A stretch of DNA of 64,000 nucleotides from NCBI RefSeq assembly GCF_030272615.1, contig NC_081411.1, positions 185,488,449 to 185,552,448 on the forward strand. Direction: 5' to 3'. The DNA comes from Cryptomeria japonica. Its lineage: Eukaryota > Streptophyta > Pinopsida > Cupressales > Cupressaceae. Under the pieces are notes generated by a model, which was given only the letters and a program-made list of their open reading frames with translations, was not told the DNA's origin and searched no databases. Positions 49,790 through 62,349 of this stretch are shown in pieces (the stretch's first letter is position 1; every line of letters starts with the position of its first letter). The position numbers were made by a program, and so were the translations under genes.

Positions 49790-50269
49790 TGTTGGTGTAA
49801 ATAATTATTCATCATGGATATTATTACACTTACTTAAGTTTACTTAGGATAATGCATTTCATAGTAGTTTGGATATGAGACACTTGGGTGTTTGTGTCAC
49901 ATTGGGATAGTGTGTGTAGGAGAAATTCCACCTCTTATGGTGTTGATCTTGTTATTACACTATCATATCCACTTATTGTGGAGTGATAATTCCACCTTCG
50001 GTGGGTGATCCACCTCATGTGGAATATTATATTATTTCTCCTACCTACCCACACCTATTTCCTACCTACCCTTGTTTCTCATTGAGCCACTTGTCATATT
50101 TGTGTGCTCATACATCCATATGGCCTTGCCTATATATGCAGGCCTCTATTCATTGTATTGGTTAATCCAGTTGATCATTTTTATATTGATGAGAATACAG
50201 TTTGTTCTTGTCATTCTATTGTCTCTTTTATGCTTTTCATTGTGCCCTTGATCTTGGCAAAATCCAACA
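49790..50269 (+). repeat. Copia-2 right LTR
   Basis: 480 bp from TGTTGGTGTAAAT to AATCCAACA, with a TATATATGCAGGCC TATA-type box. The base run following it (GAAAG at 50270) is the expected target duplication, which cannot be checked on the gapped left side. Confidence 0.94.
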
Positions 50270-50600
50270 GAAAGTTTACACTTATTTTTCTTAATTCACT
50301 TTATTTGCCTCTATTGCATCTTCCTTTTCTATCCTCTAATTATAGTAATATATAAAATACCTTTGAAGGATAGTTTTTATATTCCAAATGGACATTTTCA
50401 TCTAGGTAATCCCAATAAAGATAATCTAACATATTGAAGAAAATATATTTAGGTCATTCGAACTCTCCTAGAATAATTGTACAAATTTACTTTTATTTTA
50501 AATCACTAAACTAAAGCATTTTTGTTCCTGAAATACGAATAATATACAAATAATACACCAAAAATAAGAAAATTTGAGGTGAATAAAAGGGAATAAAATA
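50270..50600 (-). repeat. Dispersed repeat R, copy 2
   Basis: Inverted relative to 35760-36110. Copia-2 ends precisely at its first base, and the other copy continues across the corresponding point, so the element inserted into this repeat. Confidence 0.7.
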
Positions 50601-52640
50601 ATCTAAATAGCTCTTGATTGATAAAAAAAAAAAACAATATAATCTAAATAAGTAAACATTTGTTAACTCTACCCCTTTATAAGGAAGGAATATCTAAGAG
50701 TTTACAAAAAAAATAAAAAAATAAACATTAGGTTTTAAAGTGTATAGATCTAAGATGGACATTGTGTCCACAGATCAACTTGAGATATTAAAATGCTCAA
50801 ATCAATGTCATTAATAAATGCACATGGATAGTTGCACAAATAGGCATAATTGATTCTTAATTATGGTGAATACATTAGAATGTGTGCATGTAGAGTAAAT
50901 ATGAAAATGTGTATGAATTGATGAGTAAATAGAATGAGGATTGAGTTTTTAAGTGTCTTCATTGATATGGTTATTATTGTTACTACTCTGTCAAAGAAAA
51001 AGTTGTGAAGTCTGATTTGACATCTTCATCACACTTAGGTATCTTCATAGTGTTATTATTTCACACCATCAAGAACTAGGTAGTGTTATTATTTCACACC
51101 GTCGACAACTAGCCCTTGTTTGCAAAATGATTTTGTCCATTGACAACAATTTACTCTTTGTTGAAAACCATCGCATGTGTGCAAGTCCTAAATATGATAG
51201 TCTACCTTATTGATGATTTCTCAACAAAAAAATGTCCTCATCATGTTCGCCCACTTCGCCATTATGGATTTGGCATTCATCCATTACAACTTTGTCTATA
51301 CGAACTTCCTCATCTATTTATTTTAGTAAACATTTATTCGGATTTCATCGGATACAACATCCAAAAGCACAATGTTTGTTCCGCCCATATGAAACAGCAT
51401 ATTGTTATATTATCCAAAGGACCAGCTACAAGTTTTGGAAACAAGCTACTATTTTAAAAAAATATATTTAAGATTAAAAAAAATAGATGTGTAAATAGAT
51501 ATTAATTTAAAACTTGCTATTATATCACTTTTGTAATCTTCATAACAACAAATAGCTACTCTACAACAACTTCAAAAATAATATTGATTAAATTTACTCA
51601 TAATAAAACATAACTTAGCATTACATGTCAAATTTTCTCTAGTAATTAATATTTACATTTAGAATTGGTATGTTTTTCTCACTTTAATGAGTGGCCAACT
51701 AAATTGATTAATTGATTAATTGATTTTTTATGTATTCGGTTTTCATTAACGATTAACTAACCTTTAATAGTCAACATAAATTTAATATGGTAGTCAAGGT
51801 TCTCCTAGCTCAAATGCCCCTGTCTTGATCTCTATTTTGCATTATTAAAGAACTTAAAAGTTTTTATTTATTTATTCTAAGACATACAAATTTAATATTT
51901 ATCCAAAACAAAATTCGAAGTTTTTTATATATAAAATCAATAGTAGCCAACTCCCAATTCTTTTAAAAGATTGAATACTCTATTTGCAAATCTACAAGCA
52001 AAGTAAATTAAAGTATTAAAAAACTAAATAAAATTGACCTTGGCAAATTAGAGTGCTAGATTTTAAAAATCACACCAAGCTAAAATAAAAAAGATTCATG
52101 TTTATAAAGTCTTTTAAGTTTAGAATGTATGGGAAGAATTCATAATTCAAAATATTAAGATTTTTTATGCATAAAAAATGGGGTATATTTTATATTCATA
52201 TTATATGTTTAGAAATTAATTATATATGAAAAATCTTTATAATTTGATTAACTCATTTTTTCTGATATTTTTTAATATTATTATTATTTAAAATAATTAC
52301 AAATTAAGTTATATTTAATATAGTTATATTTATTTTTGATATACCATAAATCATTTAATAGAAACTATATCATTATTATATATTTAATTATAATATATAG
52401 TTAATATGCAATAAAAATTAATATATAATTCAAATTAAATTGTATTATTATATATTATATTTTATATAATGTAAAATTATTTAATTTATTTTTAAAATAA
52501 TATTATAAGTTTTTTATTTCAATTGATTCAAAAATAACTCTTTGGGCTAGCCTTAAACCACACACACTAAGCAACATATTAAGCTTAGATAGTGTCAGTC
52601 AACTCCAAGTGTTTAACATTTTTAAGCCTAAAAGTCAAAG
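50601..52640. other. AT-rich stretch without recognised features
   Basis: Short frames around 51140-51470 carry no family motif. A small TTGATTAA repeat occurs near 51700. Base composition between 51500 and 52550 is extremely AT-rich. Confidence 0.4.
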
Positions 52641-54850
52641 CTTAGTGTGTGCATATAGTAAGAAAAGTTCATGGCTCGATGGCGAAAATTGCTCTAAAAT
52701 TGCTCTCAGAGCTGAATGTAGAGGGATGGAAGACAGTGGGTAGGAAACATCAAGTTTTTTCAAGGAAAAAGGACAAGAGATTCAATTTGTTCCCTTATTT
52801 GAGAGTTTTTAACCAACAAAAATTGTATAACAGAGGTTTTTGGGGCTCCATAATGCATCCATTGGTGCATAAAAGAAGAAATTTGTAGAAATCCTTAAGG
52901 GGCAGGGGTCCCTGTTCCTTCCTAATAATATTTCTATCTTTCCATTAACGAATCCTGGAATGATGATTAGTCCTCCCCTGCAAAGGAAGGCATGGATGCT
53001 CAAGCATTGGAAGACTTTTAAATATAGGAATAAGATTTTGAATCTCCACAGAGACAAATGGAAAACTGATAGCAAAAATTTTGGAAAGCCCCCAAATCGC
53101 TTTCTTTTGAGATTGGAGACTAGGAATTCTCAATCCTCTTCCTTCTCCCGAACATTTCCAAATAATATCCCTCTATGTCAGAAGAAGGAATCTCATGGCT
53201 TTTTCAATATAGGAAGTAGAAGAGCAGTTGAAAGAAGGCAACGTCGAAAGGGACTTTGGGAAGGAAATATTGATACTAATAATGTTAGAAATAAGAGATG
53301 GAAAAATAAAAACTTTAGTGACTAATAATAATCAGATAAAAGATTGAAAAACCATAACCCTTCCTTCATTGGATAAAGGGAAAGCTAAAGTGGGTCAGGA
53401 AGGAGAAGAGTGAGCTCATATTCTGGAGAGGCGAAGATCTCTTCCATAGAGATTTCAAGCAAAAAGAGAAGATAGGAACAAAGTAAAGGATTCATGTTTG
53501 GAGGACAAAGGAAGTGATCTCCCTTCATCGACAATTTAGGTAGAAAGAGAAGATAGCGACAAAGAAAAGGAACCAAGATTTGAGGACATAGGAAGTGATT
53601 TTGGGGTGAAGGTTACTTTCTTCGAGTCTTTCCTTTCTCCTCAAATAGCAAAATTTATTCAAAGAGCGATAATATGTAAGTTCTGGCAAATATCTATAAG
53701 GAAATTTTTTTTATATCAATGGGTTTTAGATAATTGGGTGGGTGTATTTGAGGTTTTTCTGATAGATGATCGTAATTTTATTTTTTTCATTTCGTTGTTT
53801 GATTCTAATAAAAGTAGAGATAATATTTTCAAAACAAAATCTTGGTTTTATAAAAGTTCTAGATAGAGATAATATTTTCAAAACAAAATCTTGGTTTTAT
53901 AAAAGTTCTAGATTGCATATGCAAATGTGGAAACCTAACTTTGATCCTAATATTGATACCATAAAATTTGTTCTTTCATGGATAGATCTTCAAAGTATCC
54001 CACACAAATAATTGTAGATAATAGAGGTATTGGGAATATTGTGGGCATTTACTTGAAAGGTAGATTCAAATTTTTTTTTTGAAAACCTAAAACTTCCAAT
54101 AAGAATGTGTTTACTCAAGGATACTACTAAGAAATTCCCTTCATAAATATAACCTTTTAGAATGGTAGTTGGCATTAGAAGGTATTCTTTGAAGAACCTT
54201 TTTTGGTCTATGATAATTGTCATTTATCATACCATTTATCTACCTCCTACACAGATTCAAGTTGTAAAGTAAACTTTGTAATCCTCTTTTCTATCTTCAA
54301 GGAAGATGTTTTTCCTCTTATAGTTTCTCTTCAAAGGATATACCTTTATCAACTGATCTATTTCTAGAAATTCCCTTTACTCGTTTACAACATGATCCCC
54401 ATCAATCTATTGACGAAATCTCAGAATTAATTGGGAGTAAGGGTTCTCTGAAGGAGATGGAATTAATTTTTTAGAGATGGATTGAGGAACTCCAAGATAA
54501 GATTATAGAGAAAATAAAAAATCAGGTATTAAATGAATTGCAGGAGTTCAGAGTGGATAAAAGATGTGAGGATCAAATGAAACTTTCTCAATTTAATTTT
54601 TTTGAATCTTTAATGAGTCCCTATAGGATCATGCTTCTAGAACAAAGAAGAAGTCAAAATTATATCTCCTCATTAATCACAATAAAGTTCTGTGAGATTG
54701 AGTCTCATATTCCTTTTCCATTAATAACTCCAAACGTTTGTTGGGGAAAAGTGGTGATGATGCTGAATTGTTTTCTTTATAAGAAGTCCAAAACAAAGCA
54801 GATTATAGAAACTAGTAGCTGAATTTTTTTCTTTATAAGATGTAGAGACT
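52640..54850 (+). mobile_element. Older LINE ORF1-like fragment
   Basis: A worn frame encodes a DUF4283-like region typical of plant L1 ORF1: YQWVLDNWVGVFEVFL, KTKSWFYKSS, MWKPNFDPNID and SWIDLQSIP between about 53606 and 54010. A basic, repeat-rich part precedes it (KNSQ- and RRQRRKG-type segments near 53100-53320). Many stops and frame changes interrupt it. No ORF2 of its own is attached; the stretch 54830-55010 is AT-rich spacer. Probably a second, more decayed element of the lineage found at 55179-61400. Confidence 0.62.
53815..53912 (+). repeat. 49 bp tandem duplication in LINE fragment
   Basis: TAGAGATAATATTTTCAAAA and the following 29 bases appear at 53815 and again at 53864, apparently unchanged. 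Because 49 is not a multiple of three it shifts the frame; it repeats the segment FKTKSWFYKSS in two frames. Confidence 0.9.
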
Positions 54851-55178
54851 AACCCTGTGAGATTTGAACCTTGGTTTTAGGAATTACGGATTATTATAAT
54901 TAAAATTTATTATTACAAATTTAAATAAATATAATAATATTATAAAATTAAAATATGCTATATTTAAAAAATAAAAAAATAAAATGGCTTGATTTTTAGA
55001 TTAAAAAATGGCTCTGTGATTTCCTTCGCGAAAACATCTAGACCTCGAACAACAGAAATGGTTTTTCGAGCAAATGAAATATGCGATTTCAACCTGTAAT
55101 TCGGAGAACTGGACTCCCCTGCCTCAGACAAAATTGGAATGGAAGATGGTGAAACGAAGGAGCTACTAGAGGGCTGCT

Positions 55179-56900
55179 ATGAAAAGTTTATTATTTTCTA
55201 GAAATGGAGATCATGGCAAACAAAATACCCTTTACCAAGAAGGATCTATCATGACGTCTATCTCCAACAGGCTCATCCATTTGCGAAATCTTGAGGAAGG
55301 TTTTGTAAAACTAGTTCCCCGGATCAAGCCATATAACAATAAATGTAAAAGGAATTTGGATAATTGGAGGTCGGGTGGTAATTATTCCAGACCTAAGATT
55401 TTTGTGGAGGAAGGCAAGAATTCCAAAACTTTGCCTCCTCCTAAACCCACAAAGGTTAAGCCGAATATGATGTCAAACCTTAATTCAAAAGAGAAGAATG
55501 TGTTGGAAATCAATGACAGTTTGGTTGAAAGGATTCAACAATCTTGCAAACATTTGGGGTTTTTGCTATATGGTGAGGACTTGGAGTCCCAACAGAGGTA
55601 ATTGCAGACTAGTTCAAGTCTTCCTTCAAGTGGATAGTAAGTATTACTATCTTGTTTCAAGGGTTTTATTTATATTGACTGCGGAAATGCCAGGCATAAG
55701 AATGAATTCTTAACAGGTAAATCTCTGATTTTTAAAGGTTTTTATTTTAAATTTTTAGAATGGCAACCCGCTTTCAATCCAAAAAAATTAGAGCCATTTA
55801 AAGTAGATAGACCGGTTTTGATGCCCAACTTACTAGTAGAATTAATGGATTTGGAATTTTTTAGGAAAATAGGTAATCATTTAGGAAAAATAATAGAGAT
55901 TAGTTACAAAAATAGGAAGTATTCGAACTATGTATTGATAACTAATATGGATATTAGTGTGAATTCACTTAGCCCTATTGAAATCAGAACTAGGAAGTCA
56001 TCTTTCTTGATTTGCCCTGAATTTTATAAAGGGATTCTAAATCTAGACTTAGCATCCGAATATGTCTTAGAAGTTTTTCCCTCTCAAAACTCTAGAGTAA
56101 TCCCTAAGTTGGATATTTGTTTCAATTTGGAAAAGGGAGTGTTTGTGATTAAGGATAACCCTCCATCGACAGGGCAGTATGATGGGCTAGAAGAAGGGGA
56201 AATTATAGGTGACCAAAGTATGGATGAGGGGATGAATCCCTCTCCCTTGCTATCCCATGAGGATATTCTAAAGGATAAGCAGGGGAGGGTTTCTGACTCT
56301 AAGGAAGTGAAGAAATTTTTTGCCCTTGAAGTGGCCATAAGGGAAGAATTTAAAAATTTATCTCAAGATAGTAAGGGTGAAATCAATCTTGATACTATTT
56401 ATCGGGGTATTAGGGAGGAGAAAGATATGACTCTTATCTTTGAATAGGATGTTGGTTTGAATGTGAGGAGCAATTTGGGAGAAAATGGTTCCTCCCAACC
56501 ATTGGGAGCTCCCAATAGTTTGGATAAGGCTGAAAAAGAGGCAGATTTGGTTTGAAAAGAGGAAGAGTTAAACTGCATTATTAATTATTTATGCGATTCA
56601 GGCACTGAGGATATCCTGGAGTAGTTAGTGGATGAAATAGTAGACACAGATGAGCTAGAACTACAGAAAAGGTTCCTGAGGAAAGGGATTATGAATTTTA
56701 CCCATCCCCCTAAGGTCATAGATATGGAAGCCCTCATAATAGAGCTAGATGACAAACAAAATGGTGCAAATTTTGAAGCCTTAGGAATTGAACAATGGGC
56801 TAGGGAAAAGGCCACTCTGGACTGTGCCAAGCTCTGCAAAAAGAGAGGCACAAAATCCCTATTGGAGCTGAGAGCTAATGATGGTATAGATGAATGCTAG
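55179..56900 (+). pseudogene. LINE ORF1 (L1-type nucleic-acid-binding protein)
   Basis: Frames from 55179 to 56900 resemble plant L1 ORF1. A basic start is followed by a DUF4283-like block (FYFKFLEWQPAFNP at about 55738-55780, PNLLVELMDLEFFRKIGNHL at about 55821-55880) and an acidic C-terminal part (GLEEGEIIGDQSMDEG). At least one frame change near 55600 and several stops are present. ORF2 starts about 57 bp after its end, the usual L1 arrangement. The CCHC knuckle often found in this family was not located. Confidence 0.65.
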
Positions 56901-56956
56901 GTTAAACTGACGGATATGTTTCATGTAGGGAAGGGGAAGGTCCTTCCCACAACACC

Positions 56957-59900
56957 ATGAAAGTATTATCATGGAATGTTAGGGGTTTAAATTCCCCTCA
57001 CAAAAAATAGATATTAAAACGTTGTCTATCTAACTATAGTCCTGATTTAGTTATGTTACAGGAAACCAAATTAGAGAAAATTGACTTAGCTTCCTTTGGT
57101 AAACGACTAGGCTTTAGACATATTATAGGTGTCCTAGCCACTGGAGCCTCTGGAAGTCTGGAAATTATTTGGGACCCACGCAATATTGGGTTCTCATTAT
57201 TAGAATCTCAAGGCAATTGGATCAGTGATAGGGTTACCAACTTGAAACACAAACTTGATTTTCTCATTATTAATGTGTATGGGCTAACCATAAATGAGTA
57301 CAAAAGAAGAGTCTAGAAGGAAATCGAGGAATTCACAAACTCCCAGGGCCAGTTTTGCATTTTAGGAGGCAACTTCAATGCTATCATGAATCAATGTGAG
57401 AAATGAGGAGGCATAGGTAGAATCTCTAGAAGAACTTTAGACTTTTTAGATTAGCTCCATCGTAGTGGCTTGATAGAGATTAACATGGTTAAGGATGCCT
57501 TTTCCTGCAACAATAAAAGGCTAGGTTTTAGTAATATAGCAAAAAAACTTGATAGGTTCTTTGTAACGGGTAGTCTCACCAACTTTCCGTATATCTTAGA
57601 AGCCTCAATTTTACCTTTCTTAGGCTCAGATCATTTTTTCATCCAACTTAGCATTCTTGATGACTCAGGACCAAGAAGATGTCCTTTTAAATTTGAACAA
57701 ATGTGGCTGAAAGACGATAATATTTTTAGGCTTTTAGAGGAATGGTGGAAAGAGGAAGAGGTCTCTGGGTCTAGGATCTATAAGGTAGTCAATAAGCCTA
57801 AGATAATTAACTAGAAGTTCATTCGGTGAAATAAGGGCATTTTGGTAATATTTTTTGACAAGAAGGCTCAGGTGGAAGCAGCATTAGTGGAGGTAAATAA
57901 GTAGTGACGAGGAAAGGGATGGAGGAAGCTTTGTTCCCCAAAGAAAAGAAACTCCTTCTTGAACAAGAAAATATTCTTGCAAAAGAGGAGGTCTTTTGAA
58001 AACAAAAAAGCACGGAGACATGGTTGGATGAGGGAGATAAGAACACTAAATTCTTCCACAATAGTGTGAAACTTAGAAGAGTCATTAACAAAATTTCTAA
58101 GATAAAGACATGTAATGGCTCTGAGGTGGTCGATCCTAAGATCATCTCGAGGGAGGCAGTAGACTTTTTTTCTAATATTCTCAACTCTGATTGGAGTTCT
58201 CTTTGCTCAGACCAAGACAAGTTTCTAAAATGTATTCCAAAACTACTCAGTAAGGAGCAAACTCATAATCTGACTGCAAAATTCTCTTTAGCGGAAGTAA
58301 AAGCAAATCTAATGCAGATGAATCCAGACAAATCCCGTCGTCCAGATGGCTTCTCGACTAGTTTTTTTCAGAAATGCTAGTCCTTCATAGGGGAGGAGGT
58401 GACGGGTGCTCTTGAGGGCATGAGGAACTTGTGGAATATCCTCAAAGAAATCAATAATACTTTTTTGGCCCTCATACCAAAGAAGGAAAAGCCTGAGTAT
58501 TTTGATGATTTTAGACCCAATGCCTTGTCTAACACCATCTATAAGATTTTTACTAAAACCTTAGATAATAGGCTTTAGAAATTCCTTCCTCTATTGATTA
58601 GCGAAGAACAAAAGGGTTTTGTCTCCAGGAGGTCTATTTATGATGGGGTTATTATAGCTCAAGAGGCCATTCACTCTGTTCAGAAGAATGGAACCCCTAG
58701 TATGCTCTTAAAACTAGACATTAGGAAAGCCTATGACAAGGTGGACTGGAGATTCTTGTGCAAGTGCTTAGAAGCCTTTGGATTCCCCTCTTCATGGATT
58801 AACTTGGTATTTGAATGCATCTCAATGCCTAAATTCTCAGTGTTAGTTAATGGAACTCCTGAAGGATTTTTTATCTCTTCTAGGGGTCTAAGACAAGGAG
58901 ATCCCTTATCCCCTTTTCTCTTCATCATTATGGCAGAATCATTGGGTAGAGCAATCTCTAGAGCAAGGGAAAGTAGTCAGATTTCAGGAATTAGAATTAC
59001 TAGCAACCTAGATCCTACCACGCATCAACAATTTGTGGATGATACTATGTTATATGGGCTCAACGATTTAGGAGAAGTGAAGGTATTTAAGAAGATCCTA
59101 GACTCTTACTCTAAGGCTTCTAGATAGGAAAATTAATCCATCTAAGTCTGAAGTCTTCTTTTTTAACTCTAAGGTCTGCTTACAAAATGACATCTGTAGA
59201 GTTTTGAATTTTAATATGGGTAGGCTTCCCTGCAAGTATCTAGATTTTACCCTAGATAAGGGCAATGGTTCATCTAATTTGTGGGATTCAGTGTTAGATA
59301 GGAAGGTAGCAACTTGGAAAGGCAAGTGGCTATCCTTTGTTGGGAGAGCTACCATGGTCAAATCAGTTTTGGTAGCGATGTCAATCTATCAGTTATCATG
59401 TATAATTCTCCCGTAGTCAAAAAAAGAAATATTGATTAGACATCTTAGGTCTTTTTTTTGGCAAGGTGTTAAGGAGAAGAAAAAGATCTCCCTTATGGCT
59501 TGGGATAAGATCTGTAGGCCAAAGTCAGAAGGGGGTATTGGGATTAAGAATATTAAGTACTAGAGTAGAGCGTTAGGGGATAAATTAGTTTGGAGAATGT
59601 TTAGATCCCCGCACCTAAAATGGGCTCAAATCTTATTCCACAAATATCTTAGAGGTAGGGACCCTACTAGCCTCTTTAGGGAATCTTCTCCCTCGAAAGG
59701 TTCTCACATTTGGAATTTTATGTTGGAATGCAGGAAAATAATTTTAGATAAATTATCTTAGAATTTGGGCAATGGTAAAGAAGCCCTTTTTTGGATAGAT
59801 TCTTGGGGAGGTTTCAAGGTCCTTCATAAGAGTGTAGATCTGGAGTCATCCAGAGTAGTGCTGGAATCTGTATGGGGTAGGTATGCTAAGGATTACATAT

Positions 59901-61117
59901 CGCCAATTGACAAGGATCTAGTTAAGGGTTGGAAATGGAAATCTTTAGATCATGTGGATATCCCAGTAAGGGAAAAACAGATGCTTCAAGAAATCCTTAA
60001 TAAGAGAATGGTCACTTTCAACAGGGATGGATCGAAATTGGGAGAGTACACCTCAAAAGATGGTTATAATCTTCTCCTTAGTCAACAACTTTCCTCAAGA
60101 ACTTTTGTCCCCTCAGTCCTATGTTGGGATAAGATGTGTTTGCCAAAGGCAGGACTGTTTTCATGATTTTCTCTCCAAAATAAGATTCTAATGGTGGATA
60201 AATTTAGGAAAATGGGCCTTGAGGGACCCAGTAGATGCCCTTTATGTGAAAAGGTAGAAGAGGATAACGATCATATCCTCCTCAATTACAATTATGCCTC
60301 CAATTGTTGGCTCTGGTTATGTAACAAATTAGGATGGAGCTCAGATCTCCCCAATTCCATTCTTGGAATGTTTCAAGCATGACCCATTCTACATCAACGC
60401 TCCCTCTCTAGAGGGCTATGGAAATTGGCCCCATCTTTGGTTGTTTAGGAACTTTGGAAGGAACACAATAGGAGACTCTTTAAGGACAACAAATTGGATT
60501 GGCTCCAACTTGTGAATAAAATTGAAGCCTCAGTAGTAGAAACCCTTAATAGCAGGACTTCTAAATTTCCTAGCAAACTTTATGAGATGACATACTAGGA
60601 TGAGAAAATGAGAGGTAGATGGTTAGGTCTAAAGATCCCTCCCTTTGTAGGAATAAGAAATTCTAATAAAATGGAGTTAAGAGAAGCTTGTAAATGGAAG
60701 GTCCCAGAAAAAGGGTGGGCTTAGCTTAACTTCGATGGTGCTTCTCGTGGGAATCCAGGTCCTGCAGGGATCGGGTGTTGTTTGCATGATGATGCTGGCA
60801 GAGAATTATCTAAGCTAGCCAAACCTATAGGGATTGAATCCAATAATAAAGTAGAGATTTTAGCCTAAATTGAAGGCCTCCTCTTATGTTAGAATAGGGG
60901 CATTAGTAAGCTTTCCATTGAAGGATATTCAGCTATTATTATCAATGGACTTAGAAAAGGTTTTCTTCCTAATTGAAAGCTGAATGTGATCTTTTCAAGA
61001 GCCCTCAGCCTCCTCAAGGATTTCAAGAAAACAACCTTCAATCATATTTATAGAGAAGGTAACTCAAGGGCGGATGAATTAGCCAATGCAGGGGCTAATG
61101 GACGGTTCATAAGTTAA
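56957..61117 (+). pseudogene. LINE ORF2: endonuclease, reverse transcriptase, RNase H
   Basis: The start is ATG at 56957 (MKVLSWNVRGLNSPHKK). The endonuclease domain shows MLQETK, FLIINVYG, GGNFNAI and GSDHFFIQL. Reverse transcriptase shows LLKLDIRKAYDKVDWRFL, GLRQGDPLSPFLF and QFVDDTMLYG, where F-VDD is the catalytic box. A zinc-binding segment (CPLCEKVEEDNDHILLNY) and a C-terminal RNase H (LNFDGASRGNPGPAGIG, REGNSRADELANAGA) follow. At least two frameshifts (between 57814 and 58024, and near 59120) and about 20 in-frame stops kill it. Most stops are TAG or TGA where the family normally has Trp. The 3' UTR runs to about 61400. Confidence 0.9.
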
Positions 61118-61414
61118 GATAGAGTCCTCCCTCTTCTCCTAAGAATTTGCTACAAGGTTTAGACTCTTAGGATTTTGTTCTCTATTAGTTAGGTTTTGGT
61201 ATCTCCCTAGGGATTCGTCCCTTGACCTAGTGACCCCTTTAAGAGGTAGTAGGTTTCATCAGTGTCAGATGGTTAAGACTAGGTTGAAGGTTGTAGAGAA
61301 ATTTTATCTTGCATCTCTTAAATATCAGAGCATGGTCCTCTTCCTTATCACTTTGATTATAAATATCAAAGGTATTCAGGATAAATTCACAGTGTAGCAT
61401 TTTTATATGTGCTT

Positions 61415-61464
61415 ATATTAATACACACACACACACACATATATATACATACATACATATATAC

Positions 61465-61495
<31 letters not shown>

Positions 61496-61515
61496 CATAT
61501 ATATACATATATACA

Positions 61516-61556
<41 letters not shown>

Positions 61557-61860
61557 ATATACTCATATATTTACTTATACAATTTTAATATACTTGGAGC
61601 CATCTATTGCAAGAATTTATGTTTATAGGTATATATATGTATATATGGATATGCATATATATATATAGACATACATGTACATAAGCATATATATATATAT
61701 GGATGTATATATATTAATATACATATATAAATATTATATACAGATATGCATAAAGGATAATGATGCTGTTTGGTTCGTATATATATTAATAGGTGTATAT
61801 GTAAATGTATGGATGTATTTATATAAATTTTTATATGTATGAAGATATATATGGTAACAC
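61415..61860. repeat. CA/TA/TACA compound microsatellite
   Basis: (CA)n at about 61422-61438 passes into long (TA)n and TACATA runs to about 61560, with scattered ATATAT and GTATAT tracts to 61860. It directly follows the LINE 3' UTR, where plant LINEs often end in simple repeats. Confidence 0.9.
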
Positions 61861-62349
61861 TCATCTATAGACATATTAATAGTTTAAAGGGGTAGTTAGA
61901 TGCCTTTAAACATATTTATTATGTCATCATTTTGTCAACACATTATCTTGAGTATTGCCTTCTTTAGCGGCATACTTAGAATTGATGATGTGACTTCCCT
62001 TGCCGTATGAGCTAGCTAATACTAACGAGCTTTCTCAACTTGCGGCAGCGGTATTTATTACCTTGATCCTAGAGATTGTTTAACCTACATCATAACCCTT
62101 CATCCTTGCTCCTTTGTCACTCTTTAGTGATCAAATCAATCAACCTTTATTGAGAAAGATGAGTTGTATTTCTTGGCGCCTTTCAAATCTCAATTAAGAT
62201 AAGTAAGGGCTTGTTTTGAGCAAATGGTTATCTAAGAAACTTGAAGCTCATTATGGATACTCCACTAAGGATTATAGGGCTCAAGCATCAAATGGCTTTT
62301 ACAGGGGAAATTAAGGAAGAAAGACTGAAAGGCATTCTGGTCTTCCCGA
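61861..62349. other. Unassigned stretch
   Basis: No recognisable motif. Moderately GC-richer than the flanks; it may be the worn upstream part of the ORF at 62350. Confidence 0.35.

Larger units (their letters stand above)
43501..50269 (+). mobile_element. Copia-2: young Ty1/Copia LTR retrotransposon
   Basis: The visible part runs from inside the left LTR (43501-43809) to the end of the right LTR (49790-50269). The primer-binding site TGGTATCAGAGC follows at 43810 and a purine tract (AAGGGGGGG) precedes 49790. Internal order is Copia: gag with knuckle CAYCKKYGHDEHRC, protease, integrase (HSDVAGP, FIDDYSRFTWVYFL), reverse transcriptase (YVDDLIITG) and RNase H ending near 49.5 kb. The 309 bp that can be compared between the LTRs look identical, so insertion is recent. 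It has about two breaks and otherwise looks whole. It lies within a copy of repeat R. Confidence 0.95.

Noticed and set aside
51140-51470. Possible Copia polyprotein remnant
   Set aside because: No integrase, transcriptase or RNase H motif can be read in any frame.
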